DNA of 64,000 nucleotides from Brevundimonas intermedia (GTDB taxonomy: Bacteria; Pseudomonadota; Alphaproteobacteria; Caulobacterales; Caulobacteraceae), in assembly GCF_027922165.1 (NCBI RefSeq), contig NZ_BSFD01000011.1, positions 165,936 through 229,935 on the forward strand, in the 5' to 3' direction. Of the stretch, positions 30,650 to 38,120 are shown piece by piece (within the stretch, counting starts at the first letter, position 1; each line of letters opens with the position of its first letter). The notes under the pieces are model-generated. The model had not been told where the DNA came from and did not search any database. It saw only the letters and a list, made by a program, of their open reading frames with translations. A program made the translations under genes and the position numbers.

Positions 30650-32056
30650 TCAGCAGCTGTAGTACATGTCGAATTCGACGGGGTGCGGGTGCAGTTGCAG
30701 GCGCATCACCTCTTCCATCTTCAGCTCGATATAGCTGTCGATGAAGTCGTCATCCATGACGCCGCCCTTCTTGAGGAAGGCGCGGTCCTTATCCAGGTTT
30801 TCGAGGGCTTCCTTCAGCGAGCCGCAAACCTCGGGGATCGAGCCGCGCTCTTCCGGCGGCAGGTCGTAGAGGTTCTTGTCGGCGGGCGCGCCCGGATCGA
30901 TGCGGTTCTCGATCCCGTCCAGGCCGGCCATCAGCAGGGCGACGAAGGTCAGATAGGGGTTGCCCATCGGGTCGGGGAAGCGGGCTTCCAGACGCTTGGC
31001 CTTCGGCGACGAGACGTGCGGGATGCGGATCGAGGCCGAACGGTTGCGGGCTGAGTAGGCCAGCTTCACCGGGGCTTCATAGCCGGGCACCAGACGCTTG
31101 TAGGAGTTGGTGGTCGAGTTGGCGAAGGCGTTGATGGCCTTGGCGTGTTTGATGATGCCGCCGATGTACCAGAGGCACTCTTGCGACAGGCCGGCGTATT
31201 TGTCGCCGGCGAACTGGGGCTTGCCGTCCTTCCAGATCGACATGTGGACGTGCATGCCCGAGCCGTTGTCGGCGAACATCGGCTTGGCCATGAAGGTCGC
31301 CGACTTGCCGTAGGCGGCGGCGACGTTGTGGATCACGTACTTATAGAGCTGCAGCCGGTCGGCCATGGTCAGCAGGTCCGAGAACTTCAGACCCAGTTCG
31401 TGCTGAGCCGGGGCCACCTCGTGGTGGTGCTTCTCGGGCTGGAGGCCCAGGTCGCGCATGACGCCCAGCATTTCGCCGCGCAGGTCCTGGCCGGAGTCGA
31501 CCGGGTTGACCGGGAAATAGCCGCCCTTGGGCCCAGGGCGGTGGCCCATATTGCCCTCGGTGTATTCGGCGCCGGTGTTGGCCGGCAACTCGGTCGAGTC
31601 ATACGAATAGGAGGTGTTGTGCGGCTGGGTCGACCAGCGCACGTCGTCGAAGATGAAGAACTCGGCTTCCGGGCCGAAATAGACGATGTCGCCGATGCCC
31701 GAGGACTGGACATAGGACAGAGCCTTCTTGGCCATCGAGCGGCTGTCGCGGTTGTAGGGTTCGCCGGTGTCCGGGTTCAGCACGTCGCAGAACAGGAACA
31801 TGGTCGTCTGCTGGTAGAACGGGTCGATATAGGCCGTGGTCAGGTCCGGCTTCAGCAGCATGTCGGACTCGTTGATGGCCTTCCAGCCGGCGATGGACGA
31901 GCCGTCGAACATCGTGCCTTCGTTCAGGAAATCCTCATCGACCAGGTCGATGTCGAAGGTGACGTGCTGCAGCTTGCCGCGGGTGTCGGTGAAGCGAACG
32001 TCGACGTATTTGACGTCCTTCTCCTTGATCTCCTTGAGGATCTTGCTGGCGCTCAT
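30650..32056 (-). CDS. glnA: glutamine synthetase, type I
   Basis: A 468-residue GSI that makes glutamine from glutamate, ammonia and ATP. Conserved segments include [16 protein letters not shown], the [10 protein letters not shown] metal site and NRSASIRIP. The adenylylation site sits in [11 protein letters not shown], so activity is probably controlled by GlnE as in other GSI-beta enzymes. Start set at [10 protein letters not shown] by family alignment. It follows glnB after 88 bases, giving a typical alphaproteobacterial glnBA unit, and ends in a clear terminator. Confidence 0.97.
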   Translation of the reverse strand: MSASKILKEIKEKDVKYVDVRFTDTRGKLQHVTFDIDLVDEDFLNEGTMFDGSSIAGWKAINESDMLLKPDLTTAYIDPFYQQTTMFLFCDVLNPDTGEPYNRDSRSMAKKALSYVQSSGIGDIVYFGPEAEFFIFDDVRWSTQPHNTSYSYDSTELPANTGAEYTEGNMGHRPGPKGGYFPVNPVDSGQDLRGEMLGVMRDLGLQPEKHHHEVAPAQHELGLKFSDLLTMADRLQLYKYVIHNVAAAYGKSATFMAKPMFADNGSGMHVHMSIWKDGKPQFAGDKYAGLSQECLWYIGGIIKHAKAINAFANSTTNSYKRLVPGYEAPVKLAYSARNRSASIRIPHVSSPKAKRLEARFPDPMGNPYLTFVALLMAGLDGIENRIDPGAPADKNLYDLPPEERGSIPEVCGSLKEALENLDKDRAFLKKGGVMDDDFIDSYIELKMEEVMRLQLHPHPVEFDMYYSC

Positions 32057-32144
32057 TCTCGGAAGTCCTATTTTTTTGGTCGTTGGGGAGGAACCGAACA
32101 CGCGGCCCCCATAGGAACCGAGCGCCGGAGGAGGGTACGCGAAC

Positions 32145-32549
<405 letters not shown>

Positions 32550-32597
32550 TCAAAGCAAGCGGTTTTCGCAGAAAAGTCACGGATATTCGGAGCCCGG

Positions 32598-33431
32598 ATG
32601 ATAGAAACCAACGACCCCGCCTTATGGCGCAATTTTCTTCCGTGGCCGGGCGCGGAAACGCACAAGCATGCGCGGGGCCGTCTTGGCGTGGTCTCCGGGC
32701 GAGCACACCAGACCGGGGCGGCGCGGCTGGCGGCGCGGGCCGGGTTGCGGATTGGGGCAGGGGTGGTGCGGATCTACTGCCCGCCCGACGCGGTCGCGGT
32801 GATCGCCCCGGCGATCGAGGCCATCATGCTGACCCCCTTCGCCACAGCGGACGCCTTAGCCAGAGAGGTCGAGGAGATGGACGCCGTCGTGGTGGGACCG
32901 GCCGCGGGGCTGGACGAGACGACCGTGAACAATGTCCAGGCCCTGGCCCTGAGCGGTGCGGCCCTGGTGATCGATGCGGACGGCCTTTCGGTGTTCAAGG
33001 GGCGAAGCGCCGAGTTGTTCGCCGTCCTGGACCGTGACGATGTTCTGACGCCGCATGAGGGGGAGTTTGAACGTCTGTTTCCCGGTCTTCTGCGCAAAGG
33101 CCGAGAGAGCGCCGCCGTGGAGGCCGCCCGACGCGCCCAGGCTATCGTTGTGCTGAAGGGGGCCGAAACCGTCATCGCGGCGCCAGACGGCCGTGTGCGC
33201 GTCAATCGGACGGGCTCGCCCTGGCTGGCCACGGCGGGAACCGGCGACGTGCTGTCCGGCATGATCGGCGGATTGATCGCGCAAAGGATGGACAGTTTCG
33301 ACGCCGCCTGCGCCGCCGTCTGGATTCACGCCGATGCGGCCGACCGGTTCGGGCCGGGGCTGATCGCGGAGGATCTGAGCGAGGTCATGCCCCAGTCTCT
33401 GAAGGCACTGTGGTTGGGCGGTGAGCCTTAG
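32598..33431 (+). CDS. nnrD: ADP-dependent (S)-NAD(P)H-hydrate dehydratase (stand-alone)
   Basis: A 277-residue ribokinase-fold metabolite-repair enzyme that dehydrates damaged NAD(P)H hydrates. The signature GTGDVLSGMIGGL lies near residue 215, and the TPHEGEFERLF segment is typical. Unlike many bacterial Nnr proteins, it has no N-terminal epimerase (NnrE) domain. The start at MIETNDPALW gives a normal dehydratase-domain N-terminus. Divergent from glnB and followed by an intrinsic terminator. Confidence 0.92.
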   Translation: MIETNDPALWRNFLPWPGAETHKHARGRLGVVSGRAHQTGAARLAARAGLRIGAGVVRIYCPPDAVAVIAPAIEAIMLTPFATADALAREVEEMDAVVVGPAAGLDETTVNNVQALALSGAALVIDADGLSVFKGRSAELFAVLDRDDVLTPHEGEFERLFPGLLRKGRESAAVEAARRAQAIVVLKGAETVIAAPDGRVRVNRTGSPWLATAGTGDVLSGMIGGLIAQRMDSFDAACAAVWIHADAADRFGPGLIAEDLSEVMPQSLKALWLGGEP

Positions 33432-33460
33432 AGGAGGAAGCTGTGGAGAGCTGTCGCCTC

Positions 33461-33498
33461 GTCCCCAGTCAGGTTCTGACTTTCCAGGGACTTTTTTC
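33461..33498 (+). terminator. intrinsic terminator after nnrD
   Basis: Inverted repeats AGTCAG/CTGACT (33467-33472, 33476-33481), extended by GTCCC/GGGAC (33461-33465, 33487-33491), are followed directly by TTTTTT. It lies 30 bases past the nnrD stop and also separates it from the minus-strand tRNA gene. Confidence 0.7.
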
Positions 33499-33504
33499 GC
33501 CGAG

Positions 33505-33579
33505 TGGCTCCGCGGGTAGGATTCGAACCTACGACCAGCCGATTAACAGTCGGCTGCTCTACCACTGAGCTACCGCGGA
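33505..33579 (-). tRNA. tRNA-Asn (GTT)
   Basis: A complete cloverleaf can be read on the minus strand: acceptor TCCGCGG pairing with CCGCGGA, D-arm GCTCAGTGGTAGAGC, anticodon loop CTGTTAA with anticodon GTT, T-arm GTAGGTTCGAATCCTAC, and an encoded CCA end. A spurious plus-strand reading frame across it gives the well-known false GFEPTTSRL peptide. Confidence 0.97.
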
Positions 33580-33641
33580 ACTGCTCGGGAGGCGGGCCTA
33601 TAGCAGCGGCCATTCGATTCGTGCAATGGGAAAAACGACAA

Positions 33642-34454
33642 ATGCGCACGATCTCGATCACCGACCCTGACGACCCCCAAATTGCGGGCTTTCGAGACAT
33701 TCGCGAACGCGACCTGACGGGCCGCGAAGGCCTGTTCATCGCCGAAGGCGAGGTGGTGGTGCGGGTGCTGGCGTCGGCGGCGTCGCTGTGCCGGCCGCGG
33801 GCCCTGCTGCTGGCCGAGAAGCGGGTGGAGGCGTTGGGGGACGTGGTCGAGGCGCTCGCGAATGAGACCCCTGTCTATGTCGCTGGACAGGCGGTTCTGG
33901 ACCGGATCGCGGGCTTTCCTCTGCACCGGGGCATCTTGGCCCTGGGCGAGAAGCCGGTCGCCCCGTCCTTGTCGAAGGTGCTGGAGACGGTGGCGGACGA
34001 CGATGTCTTCGTGATCGCCAGCGGCATAGGCAATCACGACAATATGGGCGGTCTGTTTCGGAACGCAGCGGCTTTCGGCGCCCGCGCCGTTCTGCTGGAC
34101 CAATCGTGCTGCGATCCCTTTTATCGCAAGTCCATCCGGGTTTCGGTCGGTGCTGTGTTGAGGACGCCGTCGTCGGTCGAGATGTCCGCTGAAGCCCTGG
34201 TGGCGGCGATGCAGGCGAGGGGGGTGGAGGTGGTGGCCCTGACGCCCTCGGCGACCGAAAGATTGGCGGATTATCGTCGGCAGGGGCCGGTCGCCCTGAT
34301 GGTCGGGTCTGAGGGGCCGGGCCTGCCGCGCGCGGTGATCGAACGGTGCCGCGCGGTCGGCGTGCCCATGGCGGGCGGCTTCGATTCGCTGAACGTCGCC
34401 GTCGCCAGCGCCCTGGCCCTTCATCATGTAACCAACGCCACACTCGCACCCTAA
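33642..34454 (+). CDS. TrmH/SpoU-family RNA 2'-O-methyltransferase
   Basis: A 270-residue SPOUT methyltransferase. An N-terminal substrate-binding part (to about 105) is followed by the catalytic domain. That domain carries the three knot motifs: GNHDNMGGLFRNAAAFG (motif 1, with catalytic Asn/Arg), VALMVGSEGPGLP (motif 2) and FDSLNVAVASALALH (motif 3). It methylates a ribose in rRNA or tRNA; the target is not deducible. The start was placed at MRTISITD after the tRNA gene; the upstream in-frame codons are tRNA sequence. Confidence 0.92.
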   Translation: MRTISITDPDDPQIAGFRDIRERDLTGREGLFIAEGEVVVRVLASAASLCRPRALLLAEKRVEALGDVVEALANETPVYVAGQAVLDRIAGFPLHRGILALGEKPVAPSLSKVLETVADDDVFVIASGIGNHDNMGGLFRNAAAFGARAVLLDQSCCDPFYRKSIRVSVGAVLRTPSSVEMSAEALVAAMQARGVEVVALTPSATERLADYRRQGPVALMVGSEGPGLPRAVIERCRAVGVPMAGGFDSLNVAVASALALHHVTNATLAP

Positions 34455-34554
34455 GGCCAACCGCTCACCAGGATGTGACGCGTTAAGGATTTGTACACCT
34501 TGTCGCGCAGCTGAAACTGTGACGCCATGGCTCCCATTGGTGTGGGGGCGCGCA

Positions 34555-34671
34555 ATGAACATTCTGTATTTTCTGAGCCGAAACGTGCGGGCGGCGATCT
34601 TCGTAGCGGTCTGTGCTGCGGGACTGGGCGCTGCAGGGGTGATCGGCTGGATCACCGCCCCGGTTAGCTGA
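34555..34671 (+). CDS. possible 38-residue single-pass membrane peptide
   Basis: An ATG-initiated frame preceded by GGGGGCG encodes 38 residues: a short polar N-terminus (MNILYFLSRNVRA), one hydrophobic helix (about 14-33) and a short tail. It ends 20 bases before a strong terminator, as expected of a short independent transcript. No family is recognised. It could be a chance frame; evidence is limited to the ribosome-binding site, composition and context. Confidence 0.42.
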   Translation: MNILYFLSRNVRAAIFVAVCAAGLGAAGVIGWITAPVS

Positions 34672-34689
34672 ACATCCCCGGCTGAAACG

Positions 34690-34730
34690 AAAAGAGGCGC
34701 GGATCCTGGGATCCGCGCCTCTTGTTCTGT
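34690..34730. terminator. bidirectional intrinsic terminator
   Basis: A perfect 14-bp stem (34693-34706 with 34709-34722). On the minus strand it is followed by TTTTCGTTT, serving the tRNA-Cys gene. On the plus strand it is followed by TTGTTCTGTTGT, serving the small membrane-peptide frame. Confidence 0.85.
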
Positions 34731-34738
34731 TGTCGCGA

Positions 34739-34812
34739 TGGAGGCCTGACCGGGAATCGAACCCGGGTGCAAGGATTTGCAGTCCTCTGCGTCACCACTC
34801 CGCCATCAGGCC
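34739..34812 (-). tRNA. tRNA-Cys (GCA)
   Basis: On the minus strand the acceptor GGCCTGA pairs with TCAGGCC. The anticodon loop CTGCAAA gives GCA, the T-arm is CCGGGTTCGATTCCCGG, and CCA is encoded. A terminator follows nine bases downstream of its 3' end. Confidence 0.96.
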
Positions 34813-34947
34813 GCTTTTTGTCCCGATTTCTCGGGGGCGGTCATCGCGAGGGGCGTTCGCTATCAGATCGGATTGTCCGCTGCAACGCACGGAACTATAA
34901 GCGCGCGAGATTTCCTCTCCCGACTATCGATTGAAGGCTGCCCAAAG

Positions 34948-35577
34948 ATGGATTTCACCGCCGAGCGCAAGGCTATGGTCGACTCGCAGGTTCGCGTGAA
35001 CGACGTCACCAGCCACGAAATCCACATGGCGATGATGGCGGTTCCGCGTGAGCGCTATTGCGCGGCGGACCGGGTCTTCGCCGCCTATTCCGACGCCGTC
35101 GTCGAGATCGCGGGCGATCGCAAGCTGATGCCGGCGCGCGACGTATCCAAGCTGTTGCAGGCCGCCGACGCGCGCGAAGGTGAAAAGGCCCTGGCCATCG
35201 CCGCCCCTTACGCCGCCGCCGTCCTGGCTCGCATGGGATTGACGGTTACGGCGCAGGAGGCCGATCCGGCCGTGTTCGAGGTCGTGGGCGAGGCCCTGGC
35301 CGAAGAGGGCGTCGCCACGTCGGTCGCGCCGCTGGACGCTCCGGTGGGCGAGGGGTGGGATCTGATCGTGTGCGAAGGCGGCGTGGCGGCTCTGCCCGAG
35401 GCCTGGGGCAAGGCCTTGCGGACCGGCGGCCGCATGGTCCTGGTCGAGCGCCGAAGCGCGATCGGCAAGGCCGCCCTGTATGTGAAGGGTCGCGAAGGCC
35501 TGTCGCGTCGGGAACTGTTCGATTCGTCGCCGGCCCTTCTCGCGGAACTGACGCCGGCGCCTACATTCGCATTCTGA
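34948..35577 (+). CDS. protein-L-isoaspartate O-methyltransferase family protein, degenerate SAM motif
   Basis: A 209-residue PIMT-family protein. The N-terminus (MDFTAERKAMVDSQVRVNDV, then VPRERY) and the DLIVCEGGV and LRTGGRMVLV segments match the family. Motif I, normally a glycine-rich V-D-x-G-x-G-x-G type loop for SAM, reads ALAIAAPYAAAVLARMG (81-97) with the key acidic and glycine residues missing. It may not bind SAM and may have a structural role. The gene precedes tolC, an arrangement seen in Caulobacterales. Start set at MDFTAE by family alignment. Confidence 0.85.
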   Translation: MDFTAERKAMVDSQVRVNDVTSHEIHMAMMAVPRERYCAADRVFAAYSDAVVEIAGDRKLMPARDVSKLLQAADAREGEKALAIAAPYAAAVLARMGLTVTAQEADPAVFEVVGEALAEEGVATSVAPLDAPVGEGWDLIVCEGGVAALPEAWGKALRTGGRMVLVERRSAIGKAALYVKGREGLSRRELFDSSPALLAELTPAPTFAF

Positions 35578-35697
35578 CGTCGTCGGCGGCGCTCGCCGGT
35601 TGCGTGAAAAAAACTTAACTGGCGTCAGGTCGACTGAGGCCGCAGTTACGCTTGATGACATTCGGGCGCTCCCGGGGGCGTCAGGCAAGGACGGACA

Positions 35698-37233
35698 ATG
35701 TTGAAACGCTCGCGTGTGCTGGCTTCGGCCGCTGTGGTGGCTCTTGTGACGGGCCTGGGGGCGCCCGCCTGGGCCGAGACGCTGCAGGAAGCGATCGCCC
35801 TGGCCTATCAGACCAACCCCAGCCTGCTGGCCCAACGGGCGAATCAGCGTGCGCTGGACGAGACCGTGGTTCAGGCTCGTTCGGGCCTGCGTCCGACGCT
35901 GAGCGCTTCGGCCAGGGTCGATTACACCCGCAGCGATTTTCCGACGGTCACCCAGTTTGTGGACACGAACAGCGACGGCGTGCCGGACACCCAGGTCTCC
36001 AGCTCGTCGTCCGAGAGCGACGGCGCCAACCTAGGCGTCAGCCTGTCGCAGAACATCTGGACTGGGGGCCGCACGTCGCTGGCTATCGATCAGGCCCGGG
36101 CCAGAGTGATGGCGGGACGTGAGAACCTGCGCGAGATCGAACAGTCGGTCATGCTGTCGGTGATCCAGGCCTATGTGAACGTCACGCGCGACATGGAAAT
36201 CCTGCGCATCCGCCAGGAAAACCTCGCCGTGCTGCAACGCCAGCTGGATGAGACCAGCGCCCGATTCGAGGTCGGCGAGATCACCCGAACCGACGTGGCC
36301 CAGGCCGAGGCGTCGCTGGCCCAGTCAGAGGCCGACCTGGCCAACGCCCAGGCCCAGCTTTCGACCAGCCGCGCCGCCTATGCCGCCGTCGTGGGCCAGT
36401 CGCCCAGTGATCTGGAGACCACGCCGGCCCTGCCGACCGTCCCGACCGATTTCGACGCGGCCATGGAGACCGCCTTGGCGCGGAACCCCGGCGTGCTGTC
36501 GGCCGGCTATTCATTGCAGGCCGCTGAAGCCGCCGTGGCCGCCGCGCGCGCCGAATATCTGCCGTCGGTGCGCGCGACCGCGTCGTACGGCGGCACGGCC
36601 ACCGATCTGGGCAATCTGGACGAACTGGCGGATCGCCGCAGCTTCACGGCCGGCGCCACCCTGTCGGTGCCGCTGTTCACCGGCGGCCTGAACCGGTCGC
36701 GCGTGGCCCAGGCCCTGGAGCAGGCCAACGCGGCCCAGATCGCCATCGAGGGCGAGCGTCGCACCGTGCTGCAGAACGTCAGCTCGGCCTATGCTCAGGT
36801 CCTGTCGACCCGCGCGAACGTCGCCGCCGGCGAAGAGGCCGTGCGCGCCGCATCGGTCGCCGCTGAGGGCGTGCGGCAGGAAGCCCAGGTCGGCCTGCGC
36901 ACCACGCTGGACGTGCTGAACCAGGAAGTGACCCTGCGGGCGTCGCAGACCTCGCTGGCGACGGCCCGAGCCGCCGAATATGTGGCGCGCGCCTCGCTGC
37001 TGTCGGCTATGGGGCAACTGGAAGGACCGAGCCTGAACGCCAACCTCGCCGTCTATGACGCCAAGGCCAATTATGATCGCGTCCGCAATCGCGGCGGCCT
37101 GCCGTGGGACGGTGTGATCGAGACCCTGGACCGCGTCGCCTCGCCGCCCGTCGTTGATGCGGACGACGCGCCTGATGCGCCTATCGACACACAGCTGAAG
37201 ACCGACGTCATCCGGACCGCGCCCGGCGCCTGA
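35698..37233 (+). CDS. tolC: TolC family outer membrane channel protein
   Basis: A 511-residue outer-membrane efflux protein. The signal peptide (about 1-23, ending APAWA) is followed by two tandem OEP repeats: TLQEAIALAYQTNPSLLAQ opens the first and DAAMETALARNPGVLSA the second. Long coiled-coil regions rich in Ala/Gln/Glu are as expected of a TolC trimer. It serves tripartite efflux or type I secretion; in Caulobacter the related RsaF exports the S-layer protein. No adaptor or ABC genes are adjacent. Confidence 0.93.
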   Translation: MLKRSRVLASAAVVALVTGLGAPAWAETLQEAIALAYQTNPSLLAQRANQRALDETVVQARSGLRPTLSASARVDYTRSDFPTVTQFVDTNSDGVPDTQVSSSSSESDGANLGVSLSQNIWTGGRTSLAIDQARARVMAGRENLREIEQSVMLSVIQAYVNVTRDMEILRIRQENLAVLQRQLDETSARFEVGEITRTDVAQAEASLAQSEADLANAQAQLSTSRAAYAAVVGQSPSDLETTPALPTVPTDFDAAMETALARNPGVLSAGYSLQAAEAAVAAARAEYLPSVRATASYGGTATDLGNLDELADRRSFTAGATLSVPLFTGGLNRSRVAQALEQANAAQIAIEGERRTVLQNVSSAYAQVLSTRANVAAGEEAVRAASVAAEGVRQEAQVGLRTTLDVLNQEVTLRASQTSLATARAAEYVARASLLSAMGQLEGPSLNANLAVYDAKANYDRVRNRGGLPWDGVIETLDRVASPPVVDADDAPDAPIDTQLKTDVIRTAPGA

Positions 37234-37257
37234 CTTCGGTCGGGAGGCGTGTTCCAA

Positions 37258-37350
37258 AACGCCCGTTGATTCTGGCGGGCGTTGATGCGACGACACTAAC
37301 CGGGACCGGAAAGACTTGATCTTTCCAGCCCCAATCCGTGAATAGTGTCG
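37258..37350 (+). promoter_or_regulatory. structured intergenic region between tolC and popZ
   Basis: Hairpin AACGCCCG/CGGGCGTT (37258-37265, 37276-37283) probably marks the tolC 3' end. It is followed by CGACACTA/TAGTGTCG (37291-37298, 37343-37350), which enclose a GGAAAGA/TCTTTCC hairpin (37308-37314, 37320-37326). The second structure lies in the expected popZ leader, 50 bases before its ATG. Role unknown. Confidence 0.4.
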
Positions 37351-37400
37351 GGGGTCGCCTCGACGCCCCCGTTTCATCCCAGGCCTCTCCCAGGTTAGTC

Positions 37401-38018
37401 ATGTCCGATCAGTCCGCCCAGGAACCCACCATGGAGGAGATCCTGGCGTCGATTCGCCGGATCATCTCCGAAGACGACGCGCCGGCCGAGACGCCGGCCG
37501 CAGCCGCCGCCCCGGCGCCCGAACCCGAGCCCGCTCCGGAGCCCGAGCCTGAGCCGGTCGCAGAAGAGACCATATTTGAAGCACCGGCCGAGCCTGAGCC
37601 GGAAGCTGTCGAAGAAGACGTGCTCGAACTGACGGAGCTGTACGAGGCGCCGGCGGAAGAGGCGCCGTCGTCCGAGACCATCGGTGATCTCGACATCGTC
37701 GAGACAGCGCCCGAGCCCGAACCCGAGCCCGTCGAAGCCGCCGCCTCAGCGCCCGAGCCGGCCTATGATTCCCTGGTCGGCGAAAGCGCCGCCGCGAGCG
37801 CCGCCTCGGCCTTCGCCGGCCTAGCCGCGTCGTTCAAGAAGCCGGAGGCGGCTCCGGCGGCGTCGGGCGATATGCCGTTCGTCAGCGGCAATACGGTCGA
37901 GGCCATGGTCGCCGAGATGCTGCGTCCGCTGCTGAAGGACTGGCTGGATAACAATCTGCCCGGAATCGTCCAGGCGGCGGTACAAAAGGAAGTCGAACGC
38001 ATCGCGCGCAGCGCCTAG
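37401..38018 (+). CDS. popZ: polar organizing protein PopZ (DUF2497)
   Basis: A 205-residue polar scaffold that self-assembles at cell poles, anchors the ParB/parS centromere and recruits cell-cycle proteins in Caulobacter. The N-terminal binding helix (EEILASIRRIISEDD, 12-26) and the C-terminal oligomerisation helices (TVEAMVAEMLRPLLKDWLDN, then IVQAAVQKEVERIARSA) are conserved. Between them lies a Pro/Glu/Asp-rich disordered linker (about 27-125) with repeated EPEP units, longer than in C. crescentus PopZ (177 residues in total). It precedes valS. Start set by family alignment. Confidence 0.94.
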   Translation: MSDQSAQEPTMEEILASIRRIISEDDAPAETPAAAAAPAPEPEPAPEPEPEPVAEETIFEAPAEPEPEAVEEDVLELTELYEAPAEEAPSSETIGDLDIVETAPEPEPEPVEAAASAPEPAYDSLVGESAAASAASAFAGLAASFKKPEAAPAASGDMPFVSGNTVEAMVAEMLRPLLKDWLDNNLPGIVQAAVQKEVERIARSA

Positions 38019-38120
38019 CCCTTCGCTTCATCGCAGACTATCGAGGGGCGGCTCCTGCGGGGCCGCCCTTTGTCATTCAAGGCCGTCTCCCGGCCACACG
38101 ACAACGATCAAAGAAGACCC

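Noticed and set aside
33504-33641. N-terminal extension of the SpoU-type methyltransferase, including GFEPTTSRL
   Set aside because: This part of the frame is the reverse complement of tRNA-Asn, a familiar false translation; the protein starts at 33642.
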